A stretch of DNA of 62,674 nt from Treponema sp. Its GTDB lineage: Bacteria; Spirochaetota; Spirochaetia; Treponematales; Treponemataceae. The stretch covers positions 1 through 62,674 of the forward strand of contig JAILPY010000048.1 of NCBI GenBank assembly GCA_024699235.1. Reading direction: 5' to 3'. The notes under the pieces are model-generated. The model searched no databases and was not told the DNA's origin. It saw only the letters and a list, made by a program, of their open reading frames with translations. This document shows, piece after piece, positions 35,089 through 43,268 of this stretch. Position 1 is the first letter of the stretch, and each line of letters opens with the position of its first letter. A program made the position numbers and the translations under genes.

Positions 35089-36966
35089 TTAATGGTTAAA
35101 ATTTATACACTTAACCCTCTCGGCAGTATGCAGAGAAGGAAGCTGAAGTTTTATTCTATTCTTATCTAAAGTACATACAGTGTGAAGGACGTTAAAGCCA
35201 TCACCCTCACCATCAAGAACTGCAACGACAGAATATGTACCGTCAGCAGGAAGAATCTGATTACTAATGCGTTCTGAAACGAACCAGCCTTCCTGACTTT
35301 CTTTCCATGCAAGGCTTTCCGCATCATACGAAAAAGGCCTAAGCAACATTTTCTGAACTGATGCAAAATCTCCCTTTACAATTGCATCACGGATACGAGA
35401 AGAACTTACCCTCTGAGAGTCAACAATAACATCTTCAACCTGTTCAAGACTAAAAGAATGTTCCTGAGCAAAATTCCGTATTGCATTCATATCAAAAGCA
35501 CCTTTATAGCCGCATCTGAAATCTTTGCCTTCTACAAGACATTTCATATTGCAATTATTGCAAAGTACTTCTAAGAAAGAACTTCCTTCTATTCTACTGA
35601 AATCATCAGAAAAGTCAATCACTACAGCAAACGCAAGGCCTTTTCTGCTCATAAGTCCAAGCCGCTGTTCCAGTAAAGAAATTTCACCTTCAAAGCCCTT
35701 GCTGCCTGAACGGACTGAATTACGGAAAGTTACAGCACCAGGCACATACGCTTTCTTAGATAGAACTGACTCTAAAAGAGCTTCATGCCCCGCATGAATT
35801 CCATCAAAGCTGCCGACTGCAATGGCAGACCCTTTGCTCAGCCATTCTACCGGAAATTGATTTTCCAAAATCTGTTTCCATGTAAATACACGGAAACCTG
35901 AAGACTCTTTTACAGGAACAACAAAACTATAGGATAACCTTCTGTCAACTAAACGTATCATTCCTGCAAAGCGGCCATCCTCATAAAAAACAGATATTTC
36001 GTCACTTTGAGCATCAGCCTCTGGAAAATCAATCCTTGAAAACATTTTTCCTAAAAGAGGCCTGCCATTTAAATATGATTTTTCATACTCGCGCTTTATG
36101 TAATCAGCTTTTAAGCCGCATCGATTAGCTAATTCTGGAGTAAAGACAAGGAAATGCTTTTTTATATCCTGCAATTTATCATCAGAATCTTTTATCTTTT
36201 CATTGCTATTTTTTCCTGAGGAAAACTTTCTGTCATTAAGGATTCCGTTTTCTATTGTAAATTCTGGCAGAAAAGAGGCACAGGCAGCTTCTGAAAGAAC
36301 AAAAGGCCCAACTTGAGTGCGTCGCAAAGCACTCAAATGTGCACAAGAACCAAGCCATTCAGCCATATCGCGAGCTAAGGCCCGAATATAAGTTCCTTTA
36401 GAGCATTCAATTTGCAAGAGAGCGTATGCATTTCCGTCTTCTGCAGTAGGTTCCTTAAAATCAAGAAGCGTGTTACTGTAAATAAAAATCTGGCGAGGCT
36501 CAATAGTAACCGAACAGCCATTCCGAACCATATCGCTCGCACGCTGACCGTTTACATGAATTGCAGAAAATACAGGAGGGACCTGAAGGATAGCGCCTGT
36601 AAATTTTGAACAGGCAGATTCGACAGAACCCCTGTCTGGAATTTTTATGCCCTGTCCTGACTCTGTTGAATATTTACGGGTAATAATTCCGCAGGGATCT
36701 AATGTATCTGTTTCAGTACCAAAACATACGATGGCAAGGTAAGTTTTTTTAAATCCTGTGATATGCGGCACTAAATGCGTCAAGCTGCCGCTTAACACAA
36801 CAAGAAGTCCATCAGCAAAGGAATCAAGAGTTCCAGTATGTCCTACTTTTTCTGTATTAAGCGCATGCTTTATGCTCCATAAGGAAGAAAAACTTGTTAT
36901 GCCAGATTGCTTTGCAAACGGAACTATACCAGAAGGATTATCAGTCAGTTTCTTTTTCTTTGGCAT
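35089..36966 (-). CDS. TruB-RibF fusion: tRNA U55 pseudouridine synthase plus FAD synthetase with eroded flavokinase
   Basis: One open frame (625 residues from the ATG at 36966; an ATG at 36981 is also possible) covers two usually separate genes. Residues ~10-235 are TruB, with GHTGTLDSFADGLL holding catalytic Asp48 and KGTYIRALARD; ~270-350 are its C-terminal part. Residues ~380-540 are the FMN adenylyltransferase of RibF, with GSFDGIHAGH (385-394), VEGKDFRCG and SSSRIR (521-526). The flavokinase domain should follow, with its GxPTxN motif, but only ~70 residues remain, keeping just LPADGTYSVV. It overlaps the rbfA end. Inference: TruB and FAD synthetase are active; flavokinase must come from elsewhere. 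Confidence 0.9.
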   Translation of the reverse strand: MPKKKKLTDNPSGIVPFAKQSGITSFSSLWSIKHALNTEKVGHTGTLDSFADGLLVVLSGSLTHLVPHITGFKKTYLAIVCFGTETDTLDPCGIITRKYSTESGQGIKIPDRGSVESACSKFTGAILQVPPVFSAIHVNGQRASDMVRNGCSVTIEPRQIFIYSNTLLDFKEPTAEDGNAYALLQIECSKGTYIRALARDMAEWLGSCAHLSALRRTQVGPFVLSEAACASFLPEFTIENGILNDRKFSSGKNSNEKIKDSDDKLQDIKKHFLVFTPELANRCGLKADYIKREYEKSYLNGRPLLGKMFSRIDFPEADAQSDEISVFYEDGRFAGMIRLVDRRLSYSFVVPVKESSGFRVFTWKQILENQFPVEWLSKGSAIAVGSFDGIHAGHEALLESVLSKKAYVPGAVTFRNSVRSGSKGFEGEISLLEQRLGLMSRKGLAFAVVIDFSDDFSRIEGSSFLEVLCNNCNMKCLVEGKDFRCGYKGAFDMNAIRNFAQEHSFSLEQVEDVIVDSQRVSSSRIRDAIVKGDFASVQKMLLRPFSYDAESLAWKESQEGWFVSERISNQILPADGTYSVVAVLDGEGDGFNVLHTVCTLDKNRIKLQLPSLHTAERVKCINFNH

Positions 36967-37312
36967 TTTTCTCAAGTTCATTCAATTTCTGAACCATATC
37001 ATAACCGTCACGCATAGAAAAATCTGCTATAAATGACAGTTTCGGAAATTTATATATGCTAAGCTTTTTAGCAATGCTAGACTGGATGAATCCAGCAGCA
37101 TTCTGCAAGCCCTGGACGCCACGCTTTACAGCATTTTCATCCATAAAAGACGAAACATAGACTTTTGCATAGGCAAGATCTCCAGCAACCTCCACGCGAT
37201 TAATTGTTAAAAACTCATTAACGCGAGGATCCTTTATTTCATGCCGGAGAATCATGTTTGCAATTTCCTGCTTCAGCTGTTCTCCAAGACGAATTAACCT
37301 AAACTGCCCCAT
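36941..37312 (-). CDS. rbfA: Ribosome-binding factor A
   Basis: The 123-residue protein has the KH-like RbfA fold and motifs RLGEQLKQEIANMIL, DPRVNEFLTINRVEV and KVYVSS. It binds the 30S subunit and helps mature 16S rRNA, especially in the cold. Its ATG overlaps the infB stop by one base, and its 3' end overlaps the truB-ribF start by 26 bases, so translation is coupled. The Lys/Glu-rich tail past residue 110 carries no motif. Confidence 0.95.
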   Translation of the reverse strand: MGQFRLIRLGEQLKQEIANMILRHEIKDPRVNEFLTINRVEVAGDLAYAKVYVSSFMDENAVKRGVQGLQNAAGFIQSSIAKKLSIYKFPKLSFIADFSMRDGYDMVQKLNELEKNAKEKETD

Positions 37313-40170
37313 CAGTCAGCATCTCCGCTTTCAGAATCCTTACGTGCTGCTTCTTTTGCCCAGTCTTCAGGACTCTGAACCTGATCAGCTCTTGCTGCCT
37401 CAGCCTTACGTTCTTTTGCGGCATCTTTTGCAGCCTTTTCTGACAGCTGCTGTTCCTGCTTTTCTGCAAGGGCTTTTGCAGCAGCTGCAGCTTCACGCTG
37501 TGCAGAACGCTTTTCCATTTCGGCACGCTCATCAACAAGAGTGTCTCCAAGCTTACGGGCAACTTCAACAAATTCAAATGCTTCAATTACATCGCCTTCC
37601 TGAATATCCTGCCAGTTTTCAATGCCAAGACCACATTCGTAGCCTGCACGGACTTCTTTTGCATCTTCCTTAAAGCGCTTGAGGGAACCGACTTTTCCTG
37701 TAAACTTAACAACGCCATCCCTAATGATATTTACATTGCTAGAACGCTTGATAATACCGTCTGTAACGTAACATCCTGCAATAATGCCAATCTTAGGAAC
37801 TTTGAACGTATTGCGTACTTCAAGAGTACCTGTAACTTCTTCCTTAGTGTCTGGCTTAAGCATACCTTCCATAGCCTGCTTAATTTCTTCAACACAGCGG
37901 TAAATAATGTTATATTTACGGATTTCTACTTTTTCCTGATCGGCAAGAGCCTTTGCCTTTGCTGTAGGACGAACGTTAAATCCGATTATGATTGCATTAT
38001 CATCTGCAGCAGCAAGCATGACATCGCTTTCATTAATAGCACCCGCACTTGAGTGAATTACAACAAGGCGGATATCCTTTGTCGAAAGCTTTTCAAGAGA
38101 TGTCTTAAGGGCTTCTGCACTACCCTGCAAGTCTGCCTTGATAATAACCTTGAATTCCTTAATTTCATTCTGTTCAATTGTAGAGTAAAGATTATCAAGA
38201 GTTACTTTCTTAACAGCCTTTGCATCTTCAAAGCGTTTCAATTCCTGGCGCTTTGCAGCAAATGCGCGCGCTTCCTTTTCAGACTCTGTTACCTGGAAAG
38301 GATCGCCAGCATTAGGCATCGATTCAATGCCAAGAACTTCAACAGGCATTGAAGGACCTGCTTCCTTTATCTTAACGCCGCGATCATTAAAAATAGCACG
38401 GACGCGGCCAGAATAAATTCCTGCAACAAAAGGGTCTCCCGTACGGAGAGTACCACGCTGAACAACAACAGAGGCAACAACGCCACGCCCCTGATCAATT
38501 CTTGACTCGATAACCCTACCTTCTGCACGTGAATCAAACTGTGACTTAAGTTCAAGCATTTCTGCCTGCAAAAGAATTGCATCAAGCAATTCATCAATGC
38601 CTTCTTTCTTCAATGCAGAAATATTAACGTACTGAGTGTCTCCACCCCATGATTCAGGAGTAAGCCCATTTTCAGAAAGCTGAGTCATTACACGGTCAGG
38701 ATTAGCATCAGGCTTATCTATCTTATTTACAGCAACAATGATAGGAACCTTTGCATCCTTTGCATGGTGAATTGCTTCAAGAGTCTGAGGCATAACGCCA
38801 TCATCTGCGGCAACAACAAGGACGACAATATCTGTGATCTGAGCACCGCGGGCGCGCATCATCGTGAAGGCTTCATGACCAGGAGTGTCAAGGAATGTAA
38901 TGTCTCCCTTAGGAGTTGAAACCATGTAAGCACCAATCTTCTGAGTAATGCCTCCAGCTTCGCCTTCTGCAACATGTGCATTGCGAATTGCGTCAAGAGT
39001 CTTTGTCTTACCATGGTCAACATGTCCCATTACAGTAACAATTGGAGGACGAACGGCAATGCCTTCTTCGCTTCCAACATCACTTTCAATGACAGTTTCA
39101 TCATAAAGGCTGACAATATGAACCTTACAGTTATATTCAGATGCAAGAATTGTTGCCGTATCACTATCTATAGACTGGTTGATTGTTACCATCATGCCCA
39201 TAGACATGAGCTTTGCAATAATTTCTCCAGCTTTCAGATTCATCTTTTTTGCAAGATCAGATACAGAAATTGTATCCATAATGTCAATCTGTTCTGGAAC
39301 AACGCTCACAGGAGTATCATGCTTCTTGTTCTGATAAAGCTCTTCTTCCTTGAAAGCCTCTTCCTGTTCCTTATGACTGTATACCTGCTTTTTGCCTTTA
39401 AATTGTTTTTTTGCAGGAGCCTTATTGCCTTGCAATGAAGGAGCATCACCGAAAGAAGGCTTTGGTCCTCCAAAGGTTCCTGTACGGTTAAATCCAGGTC
39501 TACCCTGGCCGCCCTGGCCGTTATTGTTATATCCGCCGTTACGGCTGTTATATCCAGTTCTTCCCTGGCTGTTATTATTATATCCGCCGTTACGGCTGTT
39601 ATATCCAGTTCTTCCCTGACCGCCCTGGCTGTTATTGTTATATCCGCCATTACGGTTATTCCAATTACTTGTGCGTTCCCTATTCTGATAGCCTTCTCTG
39701 GCCTGGGCCCCAGTAAATCCTGAACCATTATTCCTGCGGTTATTATTGTTATAATATCCTCCAGAACGGTTAGAGTGTGGATTTCCACTTAAATTACCAG
39801 CCTTTACATTAGGGCGAGCTGTATTCAATACAAATGTTGAATTTCTTGTCTCGGTACGAGGCTTATCTTTTTGAGGAGAAACTTTATTTACCGGAGCCTT
39901 CTTCTCTTTATCAGATGCATTAGACTGCTCCTGTACAGGGATAGCCTTTGCTTCTGCAGGCTTTTCCTTAGGCTCAGCAACAACAGGCTCTTCCTGTTTG
40001 GCGGATGATTCAGCAGCTTTTTTTACAACGACGCGAACATTCTTATCTTTGTCTTTTGGTGCAGAATTCGTTTTCCGCTTAATCACAACCACCTTTTTCT
40101 TAGGCTGAGAACTTGTTTCTTCTTTCTTATGCAAAACAAAATCAACTTTCTTTTCTGCTTCATCCGCCAT
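37312..40170 (-). CDS. infB: Translation initiation factor IF-2
   Basis: The 952-residue protein has a long disordered N-terminus (1-~290): a Lys-rich part, then Asn/Gly/Arg/Tyr-rich repeats (172-230). An IF2_N domain (~297-345) precedes the GTPase domain, with GHVDHGKT (382-389), DTPGHEAF and NKID, then domains II-IV. It brings initiator tRNA to the 30S subunit. The residue after the P-loop Thr is Lys where many bacteria have Ser or Thr, which is tolerated because GKT itself is complete. It follows nusA by 14 bases with AAGGAAA as Shine-Dalgarno. Confidence 0.96.
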   Translation of the reverse strand: MADEAEKKVDFVLHKKEETSSQPKKKVVVIKRKTNSAPKDKDKNVRVVVKKAAESSAKQEEPVVAEPKEKPAEAKAIPVQEQSNASDKEKKAPVNKVSPQKDKPRTETRNSTFVLNTARPNVKAGNLSGNPHSNRSGGYYNNNNRRNNGSGFTGAQAREGYQNRERTSNWNNRNGGYNNNSQGGQGRTGYNSRNGGYNNNSQGRTGYNSRNGGYNNNGQGGQGRPGFNRTGTFGGPKPSFGDAPSLQGNKAPAKKQFKGKKQVYSHKEQEEAFKEEELYQNKKHDTPVSVVPEQIDIMDTISVSDLAKKMNLKAGEIIAKLMSMGMMVTINQSIDSDTATILASEYNCKVHIVSLYDETVIESDVGSEEGIAVRPPIVTVMGHVDHGKTKTLDAIRNAHVAEGEAGGITQKIGAYMVSTPKGDITFLDTPGHEAFTMMRARGAQITDIVVLVVAADDGVMPQTLEAIHHAKDAKVPIIVAVNKIDKPDANPDRVMTQLSENGLTPESWGGDTQYVNISALKKEGIDELLDAILLQAEMLELKSQFDSRAEGRVIESRIDQGRGVVASVVVQRGTLRTGDPFVAGIYSGRVRAIFNDRGVKIKEAGPSMPVEVLGIESMPNAGDPFQVTESEKEARAFAAKRQELKRFEDAKAVKKVTLDNLYSTIEQNEIKEFKVIIKADLQGSAEALKTSLEKLSTKDIRLVVIHSSAGAINESDVMLAAADDNAIIIGFNVRPTAKAKALADQEKVEIRKYNIIYRCVEEIKQAMEGMLKPDTKEEVTGTLEVRNTFKVPKIGIIAGCYVTDGIIKRSSNVNIIRDGVVKFTGKVGSLKRFKEDAKEVRAGYECGLGIENWQDIQEGDVIEAFEFVEVARKLGDTLVDERAEMEKRSAQREAAAAAKALAEKQEQQLSEKAAKDAAKERKAEAARADQVQSPEDWAKEAARKDSESGDAD
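39481..39657. repeat. Minisatellite coding for NGGYNNN repeats in IF-2
   Basis: About three units of 17-20 codons encode GGYNNNSQGGQGRTGYNSRN-type sequence (residues 172-230 of IF-2). The units differ in length by three codons (presence or absence of GGQ), as expected from in-frame slippage. Confidence 0.8.
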
Positions 40171-40184
40171 AACTATAGTTTTCC

Positions 40185-41648
40185 TTACTCCTCTTCAAAT
40201 ATTAATTCAACACCACATTTTGGACAATGAGTCATATCAAGAGAAATTTCTGCTCCACATTCTGGACAGTAATATTTTTCTCCATCCTCATCATCAGATT
40301 CTTCGGCATCCTGACCTGCATTTTCAACAGCCTCAGGCTCTTCATTTTCAAACACAACATTCTCATTAATGATTGCATTCACAGCATCTATATCTTCCTG
40401 AGTAATACCTTCTACATCAAGAATCTTTCCACTTTCTACAGAATCAAGGAAGTCATCAATATCTTCAATGCCAACCGCTGCAAGCTTTGCAGCAACGTCC
40501 TGATTTACTCCAGGCAACTGAGATACAGTAGAAATGACATCCTCTTCAGAAACTTCAGAACCGGCAAAGAGCTGCTCTGCAGCCATACGTGAATCTGTCT
40601 CTGTAAGATCCAGTTCTGCAGCCTGTTCTTCAGTCTTTACATCAATATTCCAGTCACACAAGCGATTTGCAAGACGAACATTAAGCCCCTGCTTACCGAT
40701 TGCAAGAGAGAACTGACTTTCTGCAACTATGGCAAGAACCTCTTTCTTTTCCTTATCAAGAATAACAACTCTCTTTACTTCTGCAGGCAAAAGGGCATTC
40801 TTAATAAATTCATGAGGATCTTCATCATACTTAAGCACATCAATCTTTTCGCTTTCAAGCTCACGAATAACATTCTGAATTCGAACGCCTTTAAGTCCAA
40901 CGCAAGCTCCAACAGGATCAACGTCAACTTTGTTTGAATATACAGCAATCTTAGTACGGTAACCAGGCTCACGCACAGTCTTGTAAACGGAAACAATCTT
41001 ATCCTGAATTTCAGGAACTTCCTGTTCAAGAAGGTTCTGAACAAACCTAGGATCAGTACGGCTCAAAACAAGCTGAATGCCATTCGATGTCTTTTTTATA
41101 TCTACCAAAAGAGCTCGTATTCGTTCATTAACCTCAAAAGCTTCCCTAGGACTCTGATTTTTTACAGGAAGAACCGCCTCAACCTTTCCTACATCAATGA
41201 AGATGTTACCGTTACGCTCACGCTGATAGTTACCAGCCTTTATCTGTCCTATCTGATTCTTATATTCATTATACAGAGTATCTTTAAAGCTTTCATTCAA
41301 AGCCTGATGAGCCGTCTGTTTTCCTGTAGAAACTGCAGAACGTGCAAATGTATGAGGATCAATCTCGATGTCAATTTCATCACCAACAGCACATTCCTGA
41401 CTAAGAGTCAAAGCCTCTTCAAGTTCTATTTCCTGAGAAGGATCATAAACTCCATCTACAATAACCTTGCGAGAATACACTTTAACATCCGACAAGCCAT
41501 CATCAAATTTTACAATACAATTTTCGGCAGTTCCAAAAGTTCTTTTATACGCTGCTTTAATTGCATTCTCAATCGTCTGCTTGATTGACTCCTCGCTCAT
41601 TCCCTTTTCAGACTGAAGAGCACGGATCGCATCTGCCATTTCTGACAT
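40185..41648 (-). CDS. nusA: Transcription factor NusA with C-terminal zinc ribbon
   Basis: The 487-residue protein has the N-terminal RNA polymerase-binding domain (1-~125), S1 (~130-200), two KH domains (GACVGLKGVRIQNVI near 250; IGKQGLNVRLANRL near 320) and a helix-hairpin-helix-like segment (~370-415). An acidic linker then leads to a zinc ribbon, CPEC and CPKC separated by 14 residues (last ~30 residues). NusA modulates pausing, termination and antitermination. The ribbon is not part of the standard E. coli protein. It starts after GGGAGG. Its operon has a terminator in the leader, which suggests autoregulation. Confidence 0.95.
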   Translation of the reverse strand: MSEMADAIRALQSEKGMSEESIKQTIENAIKAAYKRTFGTAENCIVKFDDGLSDVKVYSRKVIVDGVYDPSQEIELEEALTLSQECAVGDEIDIEIDPHTFARSAVSTGKQTAHQALNESFKDTLYNEYKNQIGQIKAGNYQRERNGNIFIDVGKVEAVLPVKNQSPREAFEVNERIRALLVDIKKTSNGIQLVLSRTDPRFVQNLLEQEVPEIQDKIVSVYKTVREPGYRTKIAVYSNKVDVDPVGACVGLKGVRIQNVIRELESEKIDVLKYDEDPHEFIKNALLPAEVKRVVILDKEKKEVLAIVAESQFSLAIGKQGLNVRLANRLCDWNIDVKTEEQAAELDLTETDSRMAAEQLFAGSEVSEEDVISTVSQLPGVNQDVAAKLAAVGIEDIDDFLDSVESGKILDVEGITQEDIDAVNAIINENVVFENEEPEAVENAGQDAEESDDEDGEKYYCPECGAEISLDMTHCPKCGVELIFEEE

Positions 41649-41660
41649 ATCAAGCCTCCC

Positions 41661-42128
41661 TTATAAATGTATAAATTTTGCTTTTGCAATATCATTATAG
41701 GCAATGGCTTTATCACCATCAGCCTCAGTTTCCAAAGTAACTTGTTCGCTATCTGAAGATTTTATTTTTCCGCGTATCCAGTCACTTACATTCTTATCCC
41801 ACACACGAATCTCACGGCCAACAAAACAGCTGAACTCAGCAGCATTCTTTATGTTGCGTTCAAGGCCAGGAGAACAGACTTCCATGATAATATCATCTTC
41901 GCTCTTTCCCAAAAGAGCAATGAGCTTAGGCTGCAATGCATGATGGACTTTTGAACAGTCCGCAACACCAATATCTTTTGAAGGATCTTTAGAAGCAATT
42001 ACCGCAGTAATTCTTACCATGCCACTCTGAGGCACAATCTGCAGCTCGACAAGCGTAAAGCCAGAGTCGGCCACAACCGATGCACATTCCTTAAAATGAG
42101 GAATTGTATCGAGAGAAATGTAATTCAA
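41661..42128 (-). CDS. rimP: Ribosome maturation factor RimP, TTG start
   Basis: The TTG at 42128 is chosen because AGAGG lies six bases upstream and the length (156 residues) fits RimP. The frame runs up to an ATG at 42176, but that codon lies in the loop of the leader terminator. The protein has the two-domain RimP layout: ADSGFTLVELQIV near the N-terminus, VADCSKVHHALQPKL and MEVCSPGLERNIKNAAEF in the middle, and an Sm-like C-terminal domain. It assists 30S maturation. It is the first gene of rimP-nusA-infB-rbfA-truB/ribF-rpsO-pnp. Confidence 0.92.
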   Translation of the reverse strand: MNYISLDTIPHFKECASVVADSGFTLVELQIVPQSGMVRITAVIASKDPSKDIGVADCSKVHHALQPKLIALLGKSEDDIIMEVCSPGLERNIKNAAEFSCFVGREIRVWDKNVSDWIRGKIKSSDSEQVTLETEADGDKAIAYNDIAKAKFIHL

Positions 42129-42158
42129 TAGAAACCTCTGAAAAATTTTCGACAGTTG

Positions 42159-42190
42159 AAAAAAAAAGAGCCTCAATCAGGCTCTTTTTT
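42159..42190 (-). terminator. Intrinsic terminator in the leader of the rimP-nusA operon (attenuator)
   Basis: On the minus strand GAGCCT (42184-42179) and AGGCTC (42173-42168) form the stem with loop GATTG, extended by A/T pairs and followed by nine T. It lies after the promoter at 42211-42239 and ~30 bases before the rimP start, so transcription must read through it. Confidence 0.8.
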
Positions 42191-42210
42191 AAATTCTTTT
42201 AATTGTTAGA

Positions 42211-42239
42211 AATATATCATTTAGGACAAACAGTGTCAA
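42211..42239 (-). promoter_or_regulatory. Consensus promoter of the rimP-nusA-infB operon
   Basis: On the minus strand perfect TTGACA (42239-42234), 17 bases and TATATT (42216-42211) predict a start near 42204. A G/C-rich dyad, AGGGG/CCCCT with a seven-base loop (42241-42257), abuts the -35 box and could bind a regulator or end incoming transcription. Confidence 0.8.
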
Positions 42240-42433
42240 TAGGGGATGACGCCCCCTCTAAAAATTATCAGCCGTTATACCCTATAAAGTGATTGTCGTA
42301 AAGGTCAAACCATTTGATACGCTTTCCTTCCTCTACGAAGCTAAACATGCAATGTTCAAGGCTGTAAGCTTTGGTAAATTATTGTTCCCTTATAATTCCA
42401 TAAAAAAACAAAGCACTTTGCAAGCCGTGAAGC

Positions 42434-42540
42434 TAGTACTTTGCGCCTTGTGTAGTTAGCTCTTTGCGCCTTGTGTAGTTAGTTCTTTGCGCCTTGCGTA
42501 GTTAGTTCTTTGCGCCTTGCGTAGTTAGTTCTTTGCAAGG
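42434..42540. repeat. 23-bp intergenic tandem repeat array
   Basis: Units begin at 42453, 42476, 42499 and 42522, exactly 23 bases apart, with consensus TAGTTAGTTCTTTGCGCCTT plus GCG; a truncated unit leads (42434) and the last unit degrades into CTTTGCAAGG. There are no unique spacers. The array lies between the RluA-family gene (stop at 42557) and the rimP promoter. Confidence 0.85.
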
Positions 42541-42556
42541 ACTGTAGTGCACGCTG

Positions 42557-43234
42557 TCATAAATCAAAAGCATTTACAGTCTTTTGAATATGCTCCGGCA
42601 AAGGAATTTCAAAGGTACAAGCCTTTCCGCCTAAAGGAATTGTAAGGCGGACGGCTGCAAGCTGAAGTTTTTTTATGCCGCACTTACGCAAAATCTTATT
42701 CATCTTAAAGTTTCCGTGCTGGTCATCTGCCGCAAGTGGCGCTCCAGCTTTTGCCATCTGAATGCGTATCTGATGCATACGGCCTGTTCCAAGCGTAATA
42801 TGGACAAGACTAAGCTCTACACGTTCCAAGTCTGAATTGGGAACGGAAACTGTACCAGTCTTTTCAACCTCAAAAAAAGTCTGAGCTTGCTGAATTCTTC
42901 CGTGAGCTTCGACAGTTCCTGTAAGCACGCCCTTTGCTTTCTTTTTTCCTTTTACAGCAGGAGTTCCAATACATACGGCATAATATTCTTTTTGCACATC
43001 ATCCCCAGCAATCAGCTTAGTCCATTTTGCTGCGGCAGGGGCATTTTTTGCGACAATAAGAATTCCTGCAGTATCCTTATCCAGACGGTGAACAAGATAA
43101 ATTTTATAGCCAAGCTGCTCAGAAAGAGTTTCATCAAGAGGATAAGAAATTCCTGCACCACCCTGTACCGAAACTCCATTTGGCTTGTTTATTAAGAGAA
43201 TCTCAGAATTTTCATATAATATGGAAAAAGGCAT
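42557..43234 (-). CDS. RluA-family rRNA/tRNA pseudouridine synthase
   Basis: The 225-residue protein has the RluA signature VHRLDKDTAGILIVAKN with catalytic Asp (near residue 52), the substrate loop KEYYAVCIG and RMHQIRIQMA. It has no S4 domain, so it resembles the short RluA/TruC/RluC-core type. The modified RNA position cannot be told by eye. It has no Shine-Dalgarno; TATAGT lies nine bases before the ATG, and a palindrome (43230-43242) covers the start. It is divergent from the transglutaminase-like gene. Confidence 0.92.
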   Translation of the reverse strand: MPFSILYENSEILLINKPNGVSVQGGAGISYPLDETLSEQLGYKIYLVHRLDKDTAGILIVAKNAPAAAKWTKLIAGDDVQKEYYAVCIGTPAVKGKKKAKGVLTGTVEAHGRIQQAQTFFEVEKTGTVSVPNSDLERVELSLVHITLGTGRMHQIRIQMAKAGAPLAADDQHGNFKMNKILRKCGIKKLQLAAVRLTIPLGGKACTFEIPLPEHIQKTVNAFDL

Positions 43235-43242
43235 AATATGCC
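43230..43242. promoter_or_regulatory. Palindrome over the RluA-family start codon
   Basis: GGCATAATATGCC is a perfect 13-base palindrome (centre 43236) covering the ATG of the minus-strand gene and lying upstream of the divergent gene at 43269. It could be an operator acting on both genes. No regulator is known. Confidence 0.3.
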
Positions 43243-43268
43243 GACTATAATATTAAAGGTAGGGAAAA

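Noticed and set aside
37312..40170. IF-2 with a defective P-loop (GKTK instead of GKTS/T)
   Set aside because: The GxxxxGKT core is complete; the Lys is in the following, variable position and all other G motifs are intact.
42129..42176. Longer rimP with an ATG at 42176
   Set aside because: That ATG lies in the hairpin loop of the leader terminator, and the extension (RLFFFQLSKIF) does not resemble RimP; TTG at 42128 has AGAGG.
42434..42540. Possible CRISPR array
   Set aside because: Units are contiguous at 23 bases with no unique spacers and no cas gene in the window.
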